Positions 21,478 through 34,357 of a stretch of DNA of 64,000 bases are shown here, in pieces. The DNA lies in contig NW_027478161.1 of NCBI RefSeq assembly GCF_051020975.1, positions 9,052,001-9,116,000 of the forward strand, given 5' to 3'. The position numbers and the translations under genes were made by a program. Every line of letters starts with the position of its first letter. Within the stretch, counting starts at the first letter, position 1. The notes under the pieces were generated by a model. The model saw only the letters and a list, made by a program, of their open reading frames with translations. It did not search any database and was not told the DNA's origin. This DNA comes from Osmia lignaria lignaria. Taxonomy: Eukaryota; Arthropoda; Insecta; Hymenoptera; Megachilidae.

Positions 21478-24375
21478 TTGCAGATTTATCTCAAGGGAAG
21501 GGGCCTGACGGACATATTTCGAGATATTTCTTCTTCTTGTTGTTCTTCTTCTGCACAGCTAAGCTAGAAGTGGCATTTGCGGCTCGCACTATTGCAGAGT
21601 TATCTCAAAGAAAGGGGCCACGGTGTTTCTGTATCTCTATTATGTTGGTGCGGCTTCGTAACTTTTAAATATCTAGATATATCTCGAAAACTACGCTTCT
21701 GATCAAAAAATATCATAGAACATAAATTGTAGGAAACATAATTCTCTACAAAAAAGGTCTCTTAACATTTTGCCATAGCTCGCTTGGTTTCCGAGATATT
21801 TGCAGATATATCTCAAGGGCAGGGGCCTGACGGACATATTTCGAGATATTTCTTCTTCTTGTTGTTCTTCTTCTGCACAGCTAAGCTGGAAGTGGCATTT
21901 ACAGCTCGCAATAGTGCAGAGTTATCTCAAAGAAAGGAGCCGCGGTGTTTCTGTATCTCTAATATGTTGGTGCGGCTTCGGAACTTTTAAGTATCTCGAT
22001 ATATCTCGAAAACTACGCTTCTGATCAAAAAATATCATAGAACATAAATTGTAGGAAACATAATTCTCTACAAAAAACGTCTCTTAACATTTTGCCATAG
22101 CTCGCTTCGTTTCCGAGATATTTGCAGATTCAGCTCAAAGGAACTGGCCTGACGGACATATTTCGAGATATTTCTTCTTCTTGTTGTTCTTCCTCTGCAC
22201 AGCTAAGCTGGAAGTGGCATTTGCAGCTCGCAATAGTGCAGAGTTATCTCAAAGAAAGGGGCCACGGTGTTTCTGTATCTCTATTATGTTGGTGCGGCTT
22301 CGGAACTTTTAAATATCTTGATATATCTCGAGAACTACGCGTCTGATCAAAAAATATCATAGAACATAAAAAGTAGGAAACAAAATTCTCTACAAAAAAG
22401 GTCTCTTAACATTTTGCCATAGCTCGCGTCGTTTCCGAGATATTTGCAGATTTATCTCAAGGGAAGGGGCCTGACGGACATATTTCGAGATATTTCTTCT
22501 TCTTGTTGTTCTTCCTCTGCACAGTTAAGCTGGAAGTGGCATTTGCGGCTCGCACTAGTGCAGAGTTATCTCAAAGAAAGGGGCCACGGTGTTTCTGTAT
22601 CTCTATTATGTTGGTGCGGCTTCGGAACTTTTAAATATCTCGATATATCTCGAAAACTACGCTTCTGATCAAAAAATATCATAGAGCGTAAATTGTAGGA
22701 AACATTATTCTCTTCAAAAAAGGTCTCTTAACATTTTGCCATAGCTCGTTTCGTTTCCGAGATATTTGCAGATTCATCTCAAGGGAAGTGGCCTGACGGA
22801 CATATTTCGAGATATTTCTTCTTCTTGTTGTTCTTCTTCTGCACAGCTAAGCTGGAAGTGGCATTTGCAGCTCGCAATAGTGCAGAGTTATCCCAAAGAA
22901 AGGGGCCACGGTGTTTCTGTACCTCTATTATGTTAGTGCGGCTTCGGAACTTTTAAATATCTTGATATATCTCGAGAACTACGCATCTGATCAAAAAATA
23001 TCATAGAACATGAAAAGTAGGAAACATAATTCTCTACAAAAAAGGTCTCTTAACATTTTGCCATAGCTCGCTTCGTTTCCGAGATATTTGCAGATTTATC
23101 TCAAGGGAAGGGGCCTGACGGACATATTTCGAGATATTTCTTCTTCTTGTTGTTCTTCTTCTGCACAGCTAAGCTCGAAGTGGCATTTGCAGCTCGCAAT
23201 AGTGCAGAGTTATCTCAAAGAAAGAGGCCACGGTGTTTCTGTACCTCTATTATGTTGGTGCAGCTTCGGAACTTTTAAATATCTTGATATATCTCGAGAA
23301 CTACGCATCTGATCAAAAAATATCATCAAACATAAAAAGTAGGAAACTTAATTCTCTACAAAAAAGGTCTCTTAACATTTTGCCATAGCTCTCTTCGTTT
23401 CCGAGATATTTGCAGATTCAGCTCAAAGGAACTGGCCTGACGGACATATTTCGAGATATTTCTTCTTCTTGTTGTTCTTCCTCTGCACAGCTAAGCTGGA
23501 AGTGGCATTTGCAGCTCGCAATAGTGCAGAGTTATCTTAAAGAAAGGGGCCACGGTGTTTCTGTATCTCTATTATGTTGGTGCGGCTTCGGAACTTTTAA
23601 ATATCTTGATATATCTCGAGAACTACGCATCTGATCAAAAAATGTCATAGAACATAAAAAGTAGGAAACTTAATTCTCTACAAAAAAGGTCTCTTAACAT
23701 TTTGCCATAGCTCGCTTCGTTTCCGAGATATTTGCAGATTTATCTCAAGGGAAGGGGCCTGACGGACATATTTCGAGATATTTCTTCTTCTTGTTGTTCT
23801 TCTTCTGCACAGCTAAACTGGAAGTGGCATTTCCAGCTCGCAATAGTGCAGAGTTATCTCAAAGAAAGGAGCCACGGTGTTTCTGTATCTCTATTATGTT
23901 GGTGCGGCTTCGGAACTTTTAAATATCTTGATATATCTCGAGAACTACGCATCTGATCAAAAAATATCATAGAACATAAAAAGTAGGAAACTTAATTCTC
24001 TACAAAAAAGGTCTCTTAACATTTTGCCATAGCTCGCTTCGTTTCCGAGATATTTGCAGATTTATCTCAAGGGAAGGGGCCTGACGGACATATTTCGAGA
24101 TATTTCTTCTTCTTGTTGTTCTTCTTCTGCACCGCTAAGCTGGAAGTGGCATTTGCGGCTCGCGCTAGTGCAGAGTTATCTCAAAGAAAGGGGGCACGGT
24201 GTTTCTGTATCTGTATTATGTTGGTGCGGCTTCGGAACTTTTAAATATCTTGATATATCTCGAGAACTACGCATCTGATCAAAAAATATCATAGAACATA
24301 AAAAGTAGGAAACTTAATTCTCTACAAAAAAGGTCTCTTAACATTTCGCCATAGCTCGCTTCGTTTCCGAGATAT
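21478..24375 (+). repeat. HOR cassette 10 (9 monomers, copy of cassette 7)
   Basis: Matches cassette 7 at +6,762 bp with all private marks: CTAGAAG in A (21478), GTTAGTGCGG in E (22766), S (23088), TATCTTAAAG in C2 (23410) and GCACCGC in G' (24054). I saw no difference at the diagnostic sites compared. Confidence 0.88.
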
Positions 24376-25985
24376 TTGCAGATTTATCTCAAGGGAAGGG
24401 GCCTGACGGACATATTTCGAGATATTTCTTCTTCTTGTTGTTCTTCTTCTGCACAGCTAAGCTGGAAGTGGCATTTGCGGCTCGCACTATTGCAGAGTTA
24501 TCTCAAAGAAAGGGGCCACGGTGTTTCTGTATCTCTATTATGTTGGTGCGGCTTCGTAACTTTTAAATATCTAGATATATCTCGAAAACTACGCTTCTGA
24601 TCAAAAAATATCATAGAACATAAATTGTAGGAAACATAATTCTCTACAAAAAAGGTCTCTTAACATTTTGCCATAGCTCGCTTGGTTTCCGAGATATTTG
24701 CAGATATATCTCAAGGGCAGGGGCCTGACGGACATATTTCGAGATATTTCTTCTTCTTGTTGTTCTTCTTCTGCACAGCTAAGCTGGAAGTGGCATTTAC
24801 AGCTCGCAATAGTGCAGAGTTATCTCAAAGAAAGGAGCCGCGGTGTTTCTGTATCTCTAATATGTTGGTGCGGCTTCGGAACTTTTAAGTATCTCGATAT
24901 ATCTCGAAAACTACGCTTCTGATCAAAAAATATCATAGAACATAAATTGTAGGAAACATAATTGTCTACAAAAAACGTCTCTTAACATTTTGCCATAGCT
25001 CGCTTCGTTTCCGAGATATTTGCAGATTCAGCTCAAAGGAACTGGCCTGACGGACATATTTCGAGATATTTCTTCTTCTTGTTGTTCTTCCTCTGCACAG
25101 CTAAGCTGGAAGTGGCATTTGCAGCTCGCAATAGTGCAGAGTTATCTCAAAGAAAGGGGCCACGGTGTTTCTGTATCTCTATTATGTTGGTGCGGCTTCG
25201 GAACTTTTAAATATCTTGATATATCTCGAGAACTACGCGTCTGATCAAAAAATATCATACAACATAAAAAGTAGGAAACAAAATTCTCTACAAGAAAGGT
25301 CTCTAAACATTTTGCCATAGCTCGCTTCGTTTCCGAGATATTTGCAGATTTATCTCAAGGGAAGGGGCCTGACGGACATATTTCGAGATATTTCTTCTTC
25401 TTGTTGTTCTTCTTCTGCACAGCTAAGCTGGAAGTGGCATTTGCAGCTCGCAATAGTGCAGAGTTATCCCAAAGAAAGGGGCCACGGTGTTTCTGTATCT
25501 CTATTATGTTGGTGCGGCTTCGGAACTTTTAAATATCTTGATATATCTCGAGAACTACGCATCTGATCAAAAAATATCATACTACATAAAAAGTAGGAAA
25601 CTTAATTCTCTACAAGAAAGGTCTCTAAACATTTTGCCATAGCTCGCTTCGTTTCCGAGATATTTGCAGATTTATCTCAAGGGAAGGGGCCTGACGGACA
25701 TATTTCGAGATATTTCTTCTTCTTGTTGTTCTTCTTCTGCACCGCTAAGCTGGAAGTGGCATTTGCGGCTCGCGCTAGTGCAGAGTTATCTCAAAGAAAG
25801 GGGGCACGGTGTTTCTGTATCTGTATTATGTTGGTGCGGCTTCGGAACTTTTAAATATCTTGATATATCTCGAGAACTACGCATCTGATCAAAAAATATC
25901 ATAGAACATAAAAAGTAGGAAACTTAATTCTCTACAAAAAAGGTCTCTTAACATTTCGCCATAGCTCGCTTCGTTTCCGAGATAT
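24376..25985 (+). repeat. HOR cassette 11 (5 monomers, copy of cassette 8)
   Basis: A 24376, B 24698, C 25020, E-like 25342, G' 25664, each matching cassette 8 at +6,762 bp, including TAATTGTCTAC after B and GCACCGC in G'. Confidence 0.87.
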
Positions 25986-27595
25986 TTGCAGATTTATCTC
26001 AAGGGAAGGGGCCTGACGGACATATTTCGAGATATTTCTTCTTCTTGTTGTTCTTCTTCTGCACAGCTAAGCTGGAAGTGGCATTTGCGGCTCGCACTAT
26101 TGCAGAGTTATCTCAAAGAAAGGGGCCACGGTGTTTCTGTATCTCTATTATGTTGGTGCGGCTTCGTAACTTTTAAATATCTAGATATATCTCGAAAACT
26201 ACGCTTCTGATCAAAAAATATCATAGAACATAAATTGTAGGAAACATAATTCTCTACAAAAAAGGTCTCTTAACATTTTGCCATAGCTCGCTTGGTTTCC
26301 GAGATATTTGCAGATATATCTCAAGGGCAGGGGCCTGACGGACATATTTCGAGATATTTCTTCTTCTTGTTGTTCTTCTTCTGCACAGCTAAGCTGGAAG
26401 TGGCATTTACAGCTCGCAATAGTGCAGAGTTATCTCAAAGAAAGGAGCCGCGGTGTTTCTGTATCTCTAATATGTTGGTGCGGCTTCGGAACTTTTAAGT
26501 ATCTCGATATATCTCGAAAACTACGCTTCTGATCAAAAAATATCATAGAACATAAATTGTAGGAAACATAATTGTCTACAAAAAACGTCTCTTAACATTT
26601 TGCCATAGCTCGCTTCGTTTCCGAGATATTTGCAGATTCAGCTCAAAGGAACTGGCCTGACGGACATATTTCGAGATATTTCTTCTTCTTGTTGTTCTTC
26701 CTCTGCACAGCTAAGCTGGAAGTGGCATTTGCAGCTCGCAATAGTGCAGAGTTATCTCAAAGAAAGGGGCCACGGTGTTTCTGTATCTCTATTATGTTGG
26801 TGCGGCTTCGGAACTTTTAAATATCTTGATATATCTCGAGAACTACGCGTCTGATCAAAAAATATCATACAACATAAAAAGTAGGAAACAAAATTCTCTA
26901 CAAGAAAGGTCTCTAAACATTTTGCCATAGCTCGCTTCGTTTCCGAGATATTTGCAGATTTATCTCAAGGGAAGGGGCCTGACGGACATATTTCGAGATA
27001 TTTCTTCTTCTTGTTGTTCTTCTTCTGCACAGCTAAGCTGGAAGTGGCATTTGCAGCTCGCAATAGTGCAGAGTTATCCCAAAGAAAGGGGCCACGGTGT
27101 TTCTGTATCTCTATTATGTTGGTGCGGCTTCGGAACTTTTAAATATCTTGATATATCTCGAGAACTACGCATCTGATCAAAAAATATCATACTACATAAA
27201 AAGTAGGAAACTTAATTCTCTACAAGAAAGGTCTCTAAACATTTTGCCATAGCTCGCTTCGTTTCCGAGATATTTGCAGATTTATCTCAAGGGAAGGGGC
27301 CTGACGGACATATTTCGAGATATTTCTTCTTCTTGTTGTTCTTCTTCTGCACAGCTAAGCTGGAAGTGGCATTTGCGGCTCGCACTAGTGCAGAGTTATC
27401 TCAAAGAAAGGGGCCACGGTGTTTGTGTATCTCTATTATGTTGGTGCGGCTTCGGAACTTTTAAATATCTTGATATATCTCGAGAACTACGCATCTGATC
27501 AGAAAATATCATGGAACATGAAAAGTAGGAAACTTAATTCTCTACAAAAAAGGTCTCTTAACATTTTGCCATAGCTCTCTTCGTTTCCGAGATAT
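25986..27595 (+). repeat. HOR cassette 12, incomplete (A B C E D')
   Basis: A 25986, B 26308, C 26630 and E 26952 continue the second 21-monomer copy. At about 27190 the flank reads CATACTACATAAAAAG, unlike the matching site near 20430, so the duplication ends here. The D' unit at 27274 has private changes (GTGTTTGTGTATC, GATCAGAAAATATCATGGAAC) and leads into S and C2 units instead of F and G. This is the last place A and B types are seen. Confidence 0.82.
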
Positions 27596-28239
27596 TTGCA
27601 GATTTATCTCAAGGGAAGGGGCCTGACGGACATATTTCGAGATATTTCTTCTTCTTGTTGTTCTTCTTCTGCACAGCTAAGCTCGAAGTGGCATTTGCAG
27701 CTCGCAATAGTGCAGAGTTATCTCAAAGAAAGAGGCCACGGTGTTTCTGTACCTCTATTATGTTGGTGCAGCTTCGGAACTTTTAAATATCTTGATATAT
27801 CTCGAGAACTACGCATCTGATCAAAAAATATCATCAAACATAAAAAGTAGGAAACTTAATTCTCTACAAAAAAGGTCTCTTAACATTTTGCCATAGCTCT
27901 CTTCGTTTCCGAGATATTTGCAGATTCAGCTCAAAGGAACTGGCCTGACGGACATATTTCGAGATATTTCTTCTTCTTGTTGTTCTTCCTCTGCACAGCT
28001 AAGCTGGAAGTGGCATTTGCAGCTCGCAATAGTGCAGAGTTATCTTAAAGAAAGGGGCCACGGTGTTTCTGTATCTCTATTATGTTGGTGCGGCTTCGGA
28101 ACTTTTAAATATCTTGATATATCTCGAGAACTACGCATCTGATCAAAAAATGTCATAGAACGTAAAAAGTAGGAAACTTAATTCTCTACAAAAAAGGTCT
28201 CTTAACATTTTGCCATAGCTCGCTTCGTTTCCGAGATAT
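27596..28239 (+). repeat. S-C2 pair at the junction of the left and middle domains
   Basis: S at 27596 and C2 at 27918 (AGATTCAGCTCAAAGGAAC with TATCTTAAAG) match the pairs at 16326/16648 and 23088/23410. The C2 unit is followed by AAAAAATGTCATAGAAC, as at 16870 and 23641. The same S-C2 order recurs at 32748/33070, 35324/35646, 37256/37578 and 41764/42086, so this dimer behaves as one module. Confidence 0.82.
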
Positions 28240-30675
28240 TTGCAGATTTATCTCAAGGGAAGGGGCCTGACGGACATATTTCGAGATATTTCTTCTTCTT
28301 GTTGTTCTTCTTCTGCACAGCTAAGCTGGAAGTGGCATTTGCGGCTCGCACTAGTGCAGAGTTATCTCAAAGAAAGGGGCCACGGTGTTTCTGTATCTGT
28401 CTTATGTTGGTGCGGCTTCGGCACTTTTAAATATATTGATATATCTCGAGAACTACGCATCTGATCAAAAAATATCATAGAAGATAAAAAGTAGGAAACT
28501 TAATTCTCTACAAGAAAGGTCTCTTAACATTTCGCCATAGCTCGCTTCGTTTGCGAGATATTAGCAGATTTATCTCAAGGGAAGGGGCCTGTCGGACATA
28601 TTTCGAGATATTTCTTCTTCTTGTTGTTCTTCTTCTGCACAGCTAAGCTGGAAGTGGCATTTGCGGCTCGCACTAGTGCAGAGTTATCTCAAAGAAAGGG
28701 GCCACGGTGTTTCTGTATCTCTATTATGTTGGTGCGGCTTCGGAACTTTTAAATATCTCGATATATCTCGAAAACTACGCTTCTGATTGAAAAATATCAT
28801 AGAACATAAATTGTAGGAAACATAATTCTCTACAAAAAACGTCTCTGAACATTTTGCCATAGCTCGCTTCGTTTCCGAGATATTTGCAGATTCAGCTCAA
28901 AGGAACGGGCCTGACGGACATATTTCGAGATACTTCTTTTTCTTGTTGTTCTTCCTCTGCACAGCTAAGCTGGAAGTGGCATTTGCAGCTCGCAATAGTG
29001 CAGAGTTATCTCAAAGAAAGGGGCCACGGTGTTTCTGTATCTCTATTATGTTGGTGCGGCTTCGGAACTTTTAAATATCTTGATATATCTCGAGAACTAC
29101 GCATCTGATCAAAAAATATCATAGAACACAAAAAGTAGGAAACTTAATTCTCTACAAAAAAGGTCTCTTAACATTTTGCCATAGCTTGCTTCGTTTCCGA
29201 GATATTTGCAGATTTATCTCAAGGGAAGGGGCCTGACGGACATATTTCGAGATATTTCTTCTTCTTGTTGTTCTTCTTCTGCACAGCTGAGCTGGAAGTG
29301 GCATTTGCAGGTCGCAATAGTGCAGAGTTATCTCAAAGAAAGGGGCCACGGTGTTTCTGTATCTCTATTATGTTGGTGCGGCTTCGGAACTTTTAAATAT
29401 CTTGATATATCTCGAGAACTACGCATCTGATCAAAAAATGTCATAGAACATAAAAAGTAGGAAACTTAATTCTCTACAAAAAAGGTCTCTTAACATTTTG
29501 CCATAGCTCGCTTCGTTTCCGAGATATTTGCAGATTTATCTCAAGGGAAGGGGCCTGACGGACATATTTCGAGATATTTCTTCTTCTTGTTGTTCTTCTT
29601 CTGCACAGCTAAGCTGGAAGTGGCATTTGCGGCTCGCACTAGTGCAGAGTTATCTCAAAGAAAGGGGCCACGGTGTTTCTGTATCTGTCTTATGTTGGTG
29701 CGGCTTCGGCACTTTTAAATATATTGATATATCTCGAGAACTACGCATCTGATCAAAAAATATCATAGAAGATAAAAAGTAGGAAACTTAATTCTCTACA
29801 AGAAAGGTCTCTTAACATTTCGCCATAGCTCGCTTCGTTTGCGAGATATTAGCAGATTTATCTCAAGGGAAGGGGCCTGTCGGACATATTTCGAGATATT
29901 TCTTCTTCTTGTTGTTCTTCTTCTGCACAGCTAAGCTGGAAGTGGCATTTGCGGCTCGCACTAGTGCAGAGTTATCTCAAAGAAAGGGGCCACGGTGTTT
30001 CTGTATCTCTATTATGTTGGTGCGGCTTCGGAACTTTTAAATATCTCGATATATCTCGAAAACTACGCTTCTGATTGAAAAATATCATAGAACATAAATT
30101 GTAGGAAACATAATTCTCTACAAAAAACGTCTCTTAACATTTTGCCATAGCTCGCTTCGTTTCCGAGATATTTGCAGATTCAGCTCAAAGGAACGGGCCT
30201 GACGGACATATTTCGAGATACTTCTTTTTCTTGTTGTTCTTCCTCTGCACAGCTAAGCTGGAAGTGGCATTTGCAGCTCGCAATAGTGCAGAGTTATCTC
30301 AAAGAAAGGGGCCACGGTGTTTCTGTATCTCTATTATGTTGGTGCGGCTTCGGAACTTTTAAATATCTTGATATATCTCGAGAACTACGCATCTGATCAA
30401 AAAATATCATAGAACACAAAAAGTAGGAAACTTAATTCTCTACAAAAAAGGTCTCTTAACATTTTGCCATAGCTTGCTTCGTTTCCGAGATATTTGCAGA
30501 TTTATCTCAAGGGAAGGGGCCTGACGGACATATTTCGAGATATTTCTTCTTCTTGTTGTTCTTCTTCTGCACAGCTGAGCTGGAAGTGGCATTTGCAGGT
30601 CGCAATAGTGCAGAGTTATCTCAAAGAAAGGGGCCACGGTGTTTCTGTATCTCTATTATGTTGGTGCGGCTTCGG
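28240..30675 (+). repeat. Tandem duplication of a 4-monomer block (1,288 bp x 2)
   Basis: Units 28240, 28562, 28884, 29206 are repeated at 29528, 29850, 30172, 30494. Private marks in both: TCGGCACTTTTAAATATATT, GCGAGATATTAGCAG, CTGTCGGAC, CTGATTGAAAAATATC, GATACTTCTTTTTC and CAGCTGAGCTGG. One difference was noticed: GTCTCTGAAC near 28848 against GTCTCTTAAC near 30136. Identity ends near 30675, where the second V unit switches to GGAAGTTTTAAATATTTCG. Confidence 0.88.
29206..29527 (+). repeat. V-type monomer (representative)
   Basis: Marks: CAGCTGAGCTGG, which creates the palindrome CAGCTG, and TTTGCAGGTCGCAATAG. Others are at 30494, 34358, 36290 (TTTGGAGGTCGC), 42408, 44662, 48204 and 50780; 38866 has only the second mark. 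The first mark alone occurs at 35968 and 47238. The CTGAGC change removes a reverse-strand stop and so produces a 65-codon minus-strand frame that I do not consider a gene. Confidence 0.82.
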
Positions 30676-33600
30676 AAGTTTTAAATATTTCGATATATCT
30701 CGAAAACTACGCTTCTGATCAAAAAATATCATAGAGCGTAAATTGTAGGAAACATTATTCTCTACAAAAAAGGTCTCTTAACATTTTGCCATAGCTCGCG
30801 TCGTTTCCGAGATATTTGCAGATTTATCTCAAGGGAAGGGGCCTGACGGACATATTTCGAGATATTTCTTCTTCTTGTTGTTCTTCCTCTGCACAGTTAA
30901 GCTGGAAGTGGCATTTGCGGCTCGCACTAGTGCAGAGTTATCTCAAAGAAAGGGGCCACGGTGTTTCTGTATCTCTATTATGTTGGTGCGGCTTCGGAAC
31001 TTTTAAATATCTCGATATATCTCGAAAACTACGCTTCTGATCAAAAAATATCATAGAGCGTAAATTGTAGGAAACATTATTCTCTTCAAAAAAGGTCTCT
31101 TAACATTTTGCCATAGCTCGCTTCGTTTCCGAGATATTTGCAGATTCATCTCAAGGGAAGTGGCCTGACGGACATATTTCGAGATATTTCTTCTTCTTGT
31201 TGTTCTTCTTCTGCACAGCTAAGCTGGAAGTGGCATTTGCAGCTCGCAATAGTGCAGAGTTATCCCAAAGAAAGGGGCCACGGTGTTTCTGTATCTCTAT
31301 TATGTTGGTGCGGCTTCGGAACTTTTAAATATCTTGATATATCTCGAGAACTACGCATCTGATCAAAAAATATCATACTACATAAAAAGTAGGAAACTTA
31401 ATTCTCTACAAGAAAGGTCTCTAAACATTTTGCCATAGCTCGCTTCGTTTCCGAGATATTTGCAGATTTATCTCAAGGGAAGGGGCCTGACGGACATATT
31501 TCGAGATATTTCTTCTTCTTGTTGTTCTTCTTCTGCACAGCTAAGCTGGAAGTGGCATTTGCGGCTCGCACTAGTGCAGAGTTATCTCAAAGAAAGGGGC
31601 CACGGTGTTTCTGTACCTCTATTATGTTGGTGCAGCTTCGGAACTTTTAAATATCTTGATATATCTCGAGAACTACGCATCTGATCAAAAAATATCATCA
31701 AACATAAAAAGTAGGAAACTTAATTCTCTACAAAAAAGGTCTCTTAACATTTTGCCATAGCTCTCTTCGTTTCCGAGATATTTGCAGATTCAGCTCAAAG
31801 GAACTGGCCTGACGGACATATTTCGAGATATTTCTTCTTCTTGTTGTTCTTCCTCTGCACAGCTAAGCTGGAAGTGGCATTTGCAGCTCGCAATAGTGCA
31901 GAGTTATCTTAAAGAAAGGGGCCACGGTTTTTCTGTATCTCTATTATGTTGGTGCGGCTTCGGAACTTTTAAATATCTTGATATATCTCGAGAACTACGC
32001 ATCTGATCAAAAAATGTCATAGAACATAAAAAGTAGGAAACTTAATTCTCTACAAAAAAGGTCTCTTAACATTTTGCCATAGCTCGCTTCGTTTCCGAGA
32101 TATTTGCAGATTTATCTCAAGGGAAGGGGCCTGACGGACATATTTCGAGATATTTCTTCTTCTTGTTGTTCTTCTTCTGCACAGCTAAGCTGGAAGTGGC
32201 ATTTGCGGCTCGCACTAGTGCAGAGTTATCTCAAAGAAAGGGGCCACGGTGTTTCTGTATCTGTATTATGTTGGTGCGGCTTCGGCACTTTTAAATATCT
32301 TGATATATCTCGAGAACTACGCATCTGATCAAAAAATATCATAGAAGATAAAAAGTAGGAAACTCAATTCTCTACAAAAAAGGTCTCTTAACATTTCGCC
32401 ATAGCTCGCTTCGTTTCCGAGATATTTGCAGATTTATCTCAAGGGAAGGGGCCTGTCGGACATATTTCGAGATATTTCTTCTTCTTGTTGTTCTTCTTCT
32501 GCACAGCTAAGCTGGAAGTGGCATTTGCGGCTCGCACTAGTGCAGAGTTATCTCAAAGAAAGGGGCCACGGTGTTTCTGTATCTCTATTATGTTGGTGCG
32601 GCTTCGGAACTTTTAAATATCTCGATATATCTCGAAAACTACGCTTCTGATCGAAAAATATCATAGAACATGAATTGTAGGAAACATAATTCTCTACAAA
32701 AAACGTCTCTTAACATTTTGCCATAGCTCGCTTCGTTTCCGAGATATTTGCAGATTTATCTCAAGGGAAGGGGCCTGACGGATATATTTCGAGATATTTC
32801 TTCTTCTTGTTGTTCTTCTTCTGCACAGCTAAGCTCGAAGTGGCATTTGCAGCTCGCAATAGTGCAGAGTTATCTCAAAGAAAGAGGCCACGGTGTTTCT
32901 GTACCTCTATTATGTTGGTGCAGCTTCGGAACTTTTAAATATCTTGATATATCTCGAGAACTACGCATCTGATCAAAAAATATCATCAAACATAAAAAGT
33001 AGGAAACTTAATTCTCTACAAAAAAGGTCTCTTAACATTTTGCCATAGCTCTCTTCGTTTCCGAGATATTTGCAGATTCAGCTCAAAGGAACTGGCCTGA
33101 CGGACATATTTCGAGATATTTCTTCTTCTTGTTGTTCTTCCTCTGCACAGCTAAGCTGGAAGTGGCATTTGCAGCTCGCAATAGTGCAGAGTTATCTTAA
33201 AGAAAGGGGCCACGGTGTTTCTGTATCTCTATTATGTTGGTGCGGCTTCGGAACTTTTAAATATCTTGATATATCTCGAGAACTACGCATCTGATCAAAA
33301 AATATCATAGAAGATAAAAAGTAGGAAACTTAATTCTCTACAAAAAAGGTCTCTTAACATTTCGCCATAGCTCGCTTCGTTTCTGAGATATTTGCAGATT
33401 TATCTCAAGGGAAGGGGCCTGTCGGACATATTTCGAGATATTTCTTCTTCTTGTTGTTCTTCTTCTGCACAGCTAAGCTGGAAGTGGCATTTGCGGCTCG
33501 CACTAGTGCAGAGTTATCTCAAAGAAAGGGGCCACGGTGTTTCTGTATCTCTATTATGTTGGTGCGGCTTCGGAACTTTTAAATATCTCGATATATCTCG

Positions 33601-34357
33601 AAAACTACGCTTCTGATCGAAAAATATCATAGAACATAAATTGTAGGAAACATAATTCTCTACAAAAAACGTCTCTTAACATTTTGCCATAGCTCGCTTC
33701 GTTTCCGAGATATTTGCAGATTCAGCTCAAAGGAACGGGCCTGACGGACATATTTCGAGATACTTCTTTTTCTTGTTGTTCTTCCTCTGCACAGCTAAGC
33801 TGGAAGTGGCATTTGCAGCTCGCAATAGTGCAGAGTTATCTCAAAGAAAGGGGCCACGGTGCTTCTGTATCTCTATTATGTTGGTGCGGCTTCGGAACTT
33901 TTAAATATCTCGATATATCTCGACAACTACGCTTCTGATCAAAAAATATCATAGAACATAAAAAGTAGGAAACTTAATTCTCTACAAAAAAGGTCTCTTA
34001 ACATTTTGCCATAGCTCGCTTCGTTTCCGAGATATTTGCAGATTTATCTCAAGGGAAGGGGCCTAACGGACATATTTCGAGATATTTCTTCTTCTTGTTG
34101 TTCTTCTTCTGCACAGCTAAACTGGAAGTGGCATTTCCAGCTCGCAATAGTGCAGAGTTATCTCAAAGAAAGGGGCCACGGTGTTTCTGTATCTCTATTA
34201 TGTTGGTGCGGCTTCGGAACTTTTAAATATCTTGATATATCTCGAGAACTACGCATCTGATCAAAAAATATCATAGAACACAAAAAGTAGGAAACTTAAT
34301 TCTCTACAAAAAAGGTCTCTTAACATTTTGCCATAGCTCGCTTCGTTTCCGAGATAT
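30676..34357 (+). repeat. Mosaic segment of D, E, S, C2, G and C-type units
   Basis: Order: D 30816, E 31138, a D'/S hybrid 31460, C2 31782 (GGTTTTTCTG), G-like 32104 (TCGGCACTT), D-like 32426 (CTGTCGGAC), S 32748, C2 33070, D-like 33392, C-like 33714 (GATACTTCTTTTTC), F 34036. Units D 30816 and E 31138 resemble 15682 and 16004 of the left domain. No block repeat spans the whole segment. The 32426 and 33392 units are near copies 966 bp (three monomers) apart. Confidence 0.75.

Larger units (their letters stand above)
13668..27190 (+). repeat. Tandem duplication of a 21-monomer block (6,762 bp x 2)
   Basis: Copy 1 is about 13668-20429 and copy 2 about 20430-27190, the boundary being inferred from the AGGATACTT mark (13682 and 20444) and from divergence at 27190. 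The unit holds the last units of cassette 6, then cassettes 7 and 8 and the first units of cassette 9. A 5-monomer repeat lies inside each copy. The block is the largest recent duplication in the window and overlaps the end of the 14-monomer duplication. Confidence 0.86.

Noticed and set aside
29152..29349. Minus-strand 65-aa frames (29152, 30440, 34304, 44608, 48150, 50726)
   Set aside because: They appear only in V-type monomers, where CTGAGC replaces CTAAGC and removes a reverse-strand stop; they start at GTG and show no domain.
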